Positions 36,888 to 41,235 of a stretch of 41,235 nt of DNA are shown here, piece after piece. The position numbers and the translations under genes are program-made. The stretch covers positions 1 to 41,235 of the forward strand of contig PNOM01000018.1 of NCBI GenBank assembly GCA_013824835.1. Direction: 5' to 3'. This DNA comes from Syntrophus sp. (in: bacteria) (GTDB lineage: Bacteria; Desulfobacterota; Syntrophorhabdia; Syntrophorhabdales; Syntrophorhabdaceae). Position 1 is the stretch's first letter. Each line of letters begins with the position of its first letter. The notes beneath the pieces were generated by a model. That model did no database searches. It saw nothing but the letters and a program-made list of their open reading frames with translations, and had not been told where the DNA came from.

Positions 36888-38247
36888 AGCGCGAATCCTT
36901 ATCGTAGAAGATGAGGCAATTGTGGCAGAGAGTATTGCCCGGATGCTCAAAATATCAGGGTATACATGCTCTATTGCCTCATGTGCAGAGGAGGCAATAG
37001 ATAAGGCACGGGCAGAAAACCCTGACCTCATTCTCATGGATATCCTCCTCTCAGGGAAGGAAGATGGTATTACTACTGCAGAAGAGATACATTCCCGTTC
37101 CTTGATTCCCATTGTCTACCTGACTGCCTTATCGGATGAAGCTACCCTTGAAAGGGCAAAGCTCACCGGACCTTACGGCTACATCATCAAGCCCTTCAAT
37201 GCCCGGGAACTCATTCATACCATAGAGATCGCCCTCTATAAACACTCCATGGAGAAGAAACTGAGGGAGAGTGAGACCAAATACCGCTCCATCTTTGAAA
37301 ATGCAATAGAGGGTATCTTTCAGAACACCCCGGGAGGAAAGCTTATCACTGTCAATCCTGCCCTTGTCCGTATTCTCGGGTATGAGTCGCCTGAGGAACT
37401 GATATCAACCATAACCGATATCGGGCAGCAGGTCTATGTTGACCCGGAGAAGAGAGATGAGATTCTCCGTATGTTGGAAGACCAGGGATATGTCAGTGAT
37501 TTTGAGATGGAGCATTACCGGAAGGATAGAAGCATTATATGGGTGAGCGTCAGCGCCCGTGCAGTGAAAGATGAAAGGGGCAATATTCTGTATATAGAAG
37601 GAACGCTGGAAGATATCACCCATAGGAAAGAGGCGGAGCTACAGATCAAAGAAAGCCTGAATAAGCTCGAAAAGGCAACAGGCGCCATTATCAACGTTAT
37701 TGTCAATGCAGTAGAGATGAGAGATCCTTACACAGCAGGCCACCAGAAACGGGTCGGCAATCTGGCATGGGCAATGGCCATGGAGATGGGTCTTTCCATA
37801 GATAGAATAGACGGAATCCACATGGCAGGGGCTATCCATGATCTGGGTAAAATAGCTATTCCTGCGGAGATTCTCAGTATGCCCCGGATACTGACTGATA
37901 TCGAACACCAGTTGGTCCAACATCATTCTCAGGCAGGCTATAACATCCTCAAGGATATACAATTCCCCTGGCCCATTGCGTCGATTATCCTCCAGCACCA
38001 CGAACGTATCGATGGTTCCGGCTATCCCCAGGGCCTTAAAGACGGGGAAATACTACTGGAGGCAAAGATCATTGCCGTTGCTGATGTGGTAGAGGCCATT
38101 GCATCCCACCGTCCTTACAGGCCTGCCCATGGGATAGACGCAGCCCTTAAGGAGATCACCCGAAACAAGGGTATCCTGTACGACAGGGAAGCGGCAGATG
38201 CATGTATCAGGTTATTCCGGGAGAAGGGTTTTACGCTGCACGATTGA
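36880..38247 (+). CDS. receiver-PAS-HD-GYP response regulator (c-di-GMP phosphodiesterase)
   Basis: This is a 455-residue cytoplasmic protein. The receiver (1-120) has Asp54 in LILMDILLSG and Lys in YIIKPFNARE. One PAS domain (about 130-250) follows, then HD-GYP (about 265-455) with GHQKRVGNLA, AIHDLGKIAIPAEIL and HHERIDGSGYP. Catalytic signatures are intact. ATG 36880 follows GGGAGG and overlaps the kinase gene by 8 bp; it is almost surely the partner of that kinase. The open frame extends to 36829, but the earlier start would add residues not found in receivers. The next kinase gene starts 16 bp downstream. Confidence 0.93.
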   Translation: MDKARILIVEDEAIVAESIARMLKISGYTCSIASCAEEAIDKARAENPDLILMDILLSGKEDGITTAEEIHSRSLIPIVYLTALSDEATLERAKLTGPYGYIIKPFNARELIHTIEIALYKHSMEKKLRESETKYRSIFENAIEGIFQNTPGGKLITVNPALVRILGYESPEELISTITDIGQQVYVDPEKRDEILRMLEDQGYVSDFEMEHYRKDRSIIWVSVSARAVKDERGNILYIEGTLEDITHRKEAELQIKESLNKLEKATGAIINVIVNAVEMRDPYTAGHQKRVGNLAWAMAMEMGLSIDRIDGIHMAGAIHDLGKIAIPAEILSMPRILTDIEHQLVQHHSQAGYNILKDIQFPWPIASIILQHHERIDGSGYPQGLKDGEILLEAKIIAVADVVEAIASHRPYRPAHGIDAALKEITRNKGILYDREAADACIRLFREKGFTLHD

Positions 38248-38263
38248 AGGATAGGTGACCACA

Positions 38264-40207
38264 ATGCCTGATACAGGTAAAAACATCAGAATAGGGATAC
38301 TCCTGAATGTGAGCATTGGTATTGTATTTATTATCGCTGCGGTCATTGTTGTTGTTACAGTCAACTACAATATGCATCAGCAGGCGCTCAGCGAGGCTCA
38401 ATCAAAAGCCCGCATCATACTCGACAGGAACCTTGCAACTCATACGTACTTTTCAAAGATTATGAAACCCAGTATCTTTGCATGGACAGAGCCATTCCGG
38501 ACAAAGGAGTACTTTGACCATACCTGGATGTCTTCTACTTATGCGATACGAGAGATTGAGAAGTTCTTCAAGTCTTTCAACCCTTCAGGATATGCCTTCA
38601 GGGATGCTGCCATTGACGCAAGGAGTCCTGAAAATGAGGCAGATACATATGAACGGGCTTTTATTGAAAGGCTGAATGCAGACAAAAGACTTGAGTCTGA
38701 ATCAAAGGTCCGCACCATTGATGGAAAGCCCTATCTCGTTGTATTAAGAAAAGGCGAGGTTATGGAGGCATCCTGTCTTCAATGCCATAGCACCCCCAAT
38801 GCGGCGCCAAAAGGGTTAACAGATTATTATGGTTCCAAGGGGAGTTTTAACCGCAAGGCAGGCGATGCGGTCAGTGCAGTTTCCCTTCGCATCCCTCTTG
38901 CAGAAGCCTATGGAGCGGCAAATACATTTTCCCTGAAGCTTTCCGCCATACTGCTGGTTGTTCTGGCATGTATTTTTACCGTTCAATACTGGCTTTACAG
39001 GTTTTACCTCCTGGAACCGCTGAATGTCATGCGGGAAAAGGCAAATCAGATTGCAACACACGAGTGGCATCTGGGTGAACAAATCCCTGAGCCTTTTGGA
39101 AAAGAATTAGGAGAACTCACCACTACTTTTAATGAAATGTCCGTAAAACTTCGATACGATAGAGACCATCTGGAAGAACTTGTTAATGAACGAACTGAAG
39201 TGATCAAGAAAGGTGAAGATAAGATTAAATCCCTTCTCTCCGAAAAGGAACTCCTCCTCAAGGAGGTGCACCACCGCATCAAGAACAACATGACCACCAT
39301 GATGAGCCTCCTCTCCCTGCAGGCAAATAACCAGAAGGACCCATCCGTTACTGCTGTCCTTGAAAGCGCCGGAAATCGTTTGCAGAGCATGATGGTTTTA
39401 TACGATAAGCTGTATCGGTCGGAGAACCTGAGAGAGATGCCTGCCGCTGATTACCTGATACCCCTGGTCAACGAGATCATTGGAACATTCCCTACCAAGA
39501 TTGAAATAACCACAGAAATAACCATTGATGATTTTGTGCTCCCCGTAAATCTCCTGTCCCCCTTAGGCATTATCATGAACGAACTCATCACTAATATCAT
39601 GAAACATGCCTTCCCTCCGGAGACCTTTGCAACGAAGGATGCAGGACGTAGGACATGGGACGAGAGAAACCGTGGAGCAGATGGCAGCGGGCACAAAAAC
39701 GTGATCACTGTTTCTCTGAGAGCAAGTTCAGATCCCCAATCTGTCGTTACAGATACCCCTCCTTCTGTCATTGCGAGGAGCAACGCGACGAAGCAATCTA
39801 CGTCTACAAAACAAGATTGCCACGCTCCCCCTGGGTCGCTCGCAATGACGGGGAATGATGAGGGGTCGCTCGCAATGACGGGGAATTATGAGGGGTCGCT
39901 CGCAATGACAGAAAGTGGTAAAGGGTCGCTCGCAATGACGGGGAATTATGAGGGGTCTTTACCCCAGGATTCTGAACCTCGAACATTGAACGTTGAACAT
40001 AGAACACTTGCAAAGCAAGGTGCTCTTGCGAAGCAAGCTACTCTCATCATTGCAGACAATGGTACCGGCATTCCGGACACAATAGATCCAGAAAGCTCCG
40101 ATGGATTCGGCCTTTACCTTGTGCGCATGCTGGCCCGACAGATCGACGGGACTATGACGATTGAGCAGGACAAGGGGACCAGATTTATCCTGGCATTTGA
40201 TGTGTAA
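38264..40207 (+). CDS. haem-sensor histidine kinase DUF3365-HAMP-HisKA_2 with repeat-invaded ATPase domain
   Basis: This is a 647-residue membrane kinase. Transmembrane segments at about 12-35 and 222-245 flank a DUF3365/Tll0287-like periplasmic domain with c-type haem site CLQCH (Cys171, Cys174, His175). A HAMP-like segment and coiled coil lead to HisKA_2 with EVHHRIKNNMTTMMSLLSLQ (phospho-His 337). N-box IIMNELITNIMKHAFP and G1 box IADNGTGIP are intact but separated by a repeat-derived insert (nt 39739-40047) at the same loop as in the kinase at 34260. ATG 38264 is chosen (AGGTGA five bases upstream); GTG 38255 is the alternative. The TAA stop lies in a dispersed repeat. Confidence 0.92.
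   Translation: MPDTGKNIRIGILLNVSIGIVFIIAAVIVVVTVNYNMHQQALSEAQSKARIILDRNLATHTYFSKIMKPSIFAWTEPFRTKEYFDHTWMSSTYAIREIEKFFKSFNPSGYAFRDAAIDARSPENEADTYERAFIERLNADKRLESESKVRTIDGKPYLVVLRKGEVMEASCLQCHSTPNAAPKGLTDYYGSKGSFNRKAGDAVSAVSLRIPLAEAYGAANTFSLKLSAILLVVLACIFTVQYWLYRFYLLEPLNVMREKANQIATHEWHLGEQIPEPFGKELGELTTTFNEMSVKLRYDRDHLEELVNERTEVIKKGEDKIKSLLSEKELLLKEVHHRIKNNMTTMMSLLSLQANNQKDPSVTAVLESAGNRLQSMMVLYDKLYRSENLREMPAADYLIPLVNEIIGTFPTKIEITTEITIDDFVLPVNLLSPLGIIMNELITNIMKHAFPPETFATKDAGRRTWDERNRGADGSGHKNVITVSLRASSDPQSVVTDTPPSVIARSNATKQSTSTKQDCHAPPGSLAMTGNDEGSLAMTGNYEGSLAMTESGKGSLAMTGNYEGSLPQDSEPRTLNVEHRTLAKQGALAKQATLIIADNGTGIPDTIDPESSDGFGLYLVRMLARQIDGTMTIEQDKGTRFILAFDV
39739..40047 (+). repeat. second in-frame composite insert, nearly identical to 36396-36710
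   Basis: The order matches the first insert: about 1.5 copies of the TCTGTC(A/G)TT unit, family A left arm (39768-39800), loop, right arm to 39849, four 30-bp GGGTCGCTCGCAATGAC units (39833-39952), family B (about 39978-40004), and two CTTGC-AA-GCAAG-type hairpins. It encodes TPPSVIARSNATKQSTSTKQ, then GSLAMTGN(D/Y)E decads, then LNVEHRTLAKQ. Confidence 0.92.
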
Positions 40208-40350
40208 TTCCATTTCTAATTCAATCGGAATGATTCAACGTAGCTTGCTTCGGGGTAACCACATTCCCTCGCCCCTCCGGGGGAGAGGGTAGGGTGAGGG
40301 GGATGTGGTTCTTATTCCGCTGATACCCCGTTGCTTGCGGCGGGGAGTTT
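40205..40350. repeat. family C hairpin repeat, copy 2
   Basis: The 20 bases 40205-40224 (TAATTCCATTTCTAATTCAA) are identical to 28185-28204 and include the TAA stop of the kinase gene. From 40221 on it parallels 27936-28090 (TCAATCGGAATGATTC ... CGGGGAGTTT) without the middle hairpin. No coding content. Confidence 0.75.
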
Positions 40351-40365
40351 CATTGCGACTTGGTA

Positions 40366-40962
40366 TCAGGACCTTTTTCCATGACAGACAAAATAGATTT
40401 CCGAGCTTACGGTTCTCGATGCAGCAGGCTTGAAGACCGTCACCTTCCTGAAAAGGGTCTTTAATTGAGAATCGATATCTTTAAAGTTATCGGAAAAAAA
40501 GGATTTGATAAGAAAATTTCCTCCTGGTTTCAATGCCTTTTTTACTACTTCCTGCACCGCATGATAAAGTTCAGCGATATTTTTGTCATCAGCTTCCCGT
40601 ATGCCTGAAAGATTGGGTGCAATATCGCAGGTAATCACGTCCAGACGATCAATAGAAATCCCCTCTAACAGGGTTTTGATGTCCGTATCCCTTATATCGG
40701 CCATTATGGCGATAATGTTCTTTTGGGGGAGTTGAGGGACGGGGAGGATGTCTATGCCTATTACAGCGCCCTGATCTCCTACGATATCTGAAATAACCTG
40801 AAGAAAACTGCCCGGTGCGCATCCGAGATCGAGAACCCTGTTTCCTTTCTGAACAATGCGGTACTTTTCCTGAATCTCCTTGAGCTTATAGGCGCTCCGC
40901 GCCCTGAACCCGTCCTGTTTCGCCTTTTTGAAATATGTATCCTTAACGACGAATCTGCTCAT
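40366..40962 (-). CDS. rlmE: RlmE (FtsJ), 23S rRNA 2'-O-ribose methyltransferase
   Basis: This is a 198-residue SAM enzyme expected to methylate U2552 of 23S rRNA. The N-terminus has FRARSAYKLKEIQEKY (Lys of the catalytic K-D-K-E tetrad), motif I VLDLGCAPGSFLQVI, Asp in VITCDIAPNLSG, Lys in FLIKSFFS and Glu in SSEIYFVC. All four tetrad residues are present. Its ATG overlaps the stop of the upstream metal-binding protein gene by one base. Confidence 0.94.
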   Translation of the reverse strand: MSRFVVKDTYFKKAKQDGFRARSAYKLKEIQEKYRIVQKGNRVLDLGCAPGSFLQVISDIVGDQGAVIGIDILPVPQLPQKNIIAIMADIRDTDIKTLLEGISIDRLDVITCDIAPNLSGIREADDKNIAELYHAVQEVVKKALKPGGNFLIKSFFSDNFKDIDSQLKTLFRKVTVFKPAASRTVSSEIYFVCHGKRS

Positions 40963-41168
40963 TAAGTTTTTACTGCTTTGAATCCCGCTTTTTCTATCGC
41001 TGTTTCTAAATCCCCTGCTGTAATCCTGGATTCATCATATGTTATTATTGCCTTTCCTATAGCAACATCACTTTCGATTACTGCAGGCACACCTCCCAGG
41101 GCCTTCTTGACTGCCATTACACAATGCTGACAACTCATACCCTCAATCTTGATCGTTGTCTCTGCCAT
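40962..41168 (-). CDS. heavy-metal-associated domain protein (CopZ-like)
   Basis: This 68-residue cytosolic ferredoxin-like metallochaperone carries the metal-binding GMSCQHC motif (Cys13, Cys16) in IKIEGMSCQHCVMAVKKAL, and ends AIEKAGFKAVKT. It probably binds Cu(I). GGAGG lies upstream of ATG 41168. It forms a coupled pair with rlmE. No copper ATPase is seen before the window edge, so its partner is unknown. Confidence 0.9.
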   Translation of the reverse strand: MAETTIKIEGMSCQHCVMAVKKALGGVPAVIESDVAIGKAIITYDESRITAGDLETAIEKAGFKAVKT

Positions 41169-41235
41169 GGAAACCTCCGCGTTATTTTATTTAAAACCAT
41201 AATTGACGAACTAATAAAAAGTCCCAAACCCGTCA

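Overview
The window reads as a bacterial chromosome segment. Gene content and order (hisA-hisF-hisI-pgpA-pncC-thpR-recA-alaS, then tRNA-Ser/SRP RNA/dnaX/ybaB/recR) and the large number of two-component and c-di-GMP proteins resemble anaerobic, deltaproteobacterium-like lineages (Desulfobacterota or Syntrophorhabdus-like) or Nitrospirota. This placement is an inference from gene order and protein style. No rRNA lies in the window to settle it.

Layout. 1-2.3 kb is a decayed stretch: a lone kinase-type ATPase domain with a degenerate G1 box, a receiver-less CheB methylesterase, dispersed repeats and a galT gene reduced to its two ends. 2.3-9.9 kb is a tight, overlapping housekeeping operon (unknown exported protein, hisA, hisF, hisI, pgpA, pncC, thpR, recA, alaS). 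10-14.2 kb holds a Crp/Fnr regulator, a GAF-GAF-ANTAR antiterminator and a convergent RNase R gene. 14.2-17.7 kb (minus strand) holds a VapBC-type pair, an IS-like end that appears to have cut off a response regulator, its sensor kinase, and a small coupled ORF. 17.9-21.8 kb holds tRNA-Ser(GCT), a methyltransferase, tRNA-Ser(GGA), the SRP RNA, dnaX, ybaB and recR. 22-24.5 kb is glycogen phosphorylase with a good promoter and terminator.

24.5-40.2 kb is a signalling island. It holds a receiver-PAS-HisKA_3 kinase with its likely LuxR-type partner, a stand-alone receiver, two receiver-PAS-HD-GYP proteins, a haem-sensor diguanylate cyclase, a RelE-type toxin pair, and an operon of solute-binding lipoprotein, HAMP/PAS kinase, HD-GYP regulator and haem-sensor kinase. 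Both synthesis (GGDEF) and breakdown (HD-GYP) of c-di-GMP are encoded, apparently under respiratory, redox or ligand control. The window ends with rlmE and a CopZ-like metal-binding protein on the minus strand.

The most unusual content is a set of palindromic dispersed repeats. Family A has arms starting TCATTGCGAGGA and ending CGCAATGAC. Family B is TTCAACGTTCAATG-like. Family C is a GC-rich set of hairpins. They occur between genes, in a 219-bp tandem array at 26.6-27.2 kb, and in frame inside the ATP-binding domains of two histidine kinases, in the same surface loop each time and tandemly amplified in multiples of three bases. One family A palindrome carries a GIY-YIG endonuclease gene exactly in its loop. 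That makes it a candidate autonomous mobile element, with the short palindromes as possible non-autonomous derivatives.
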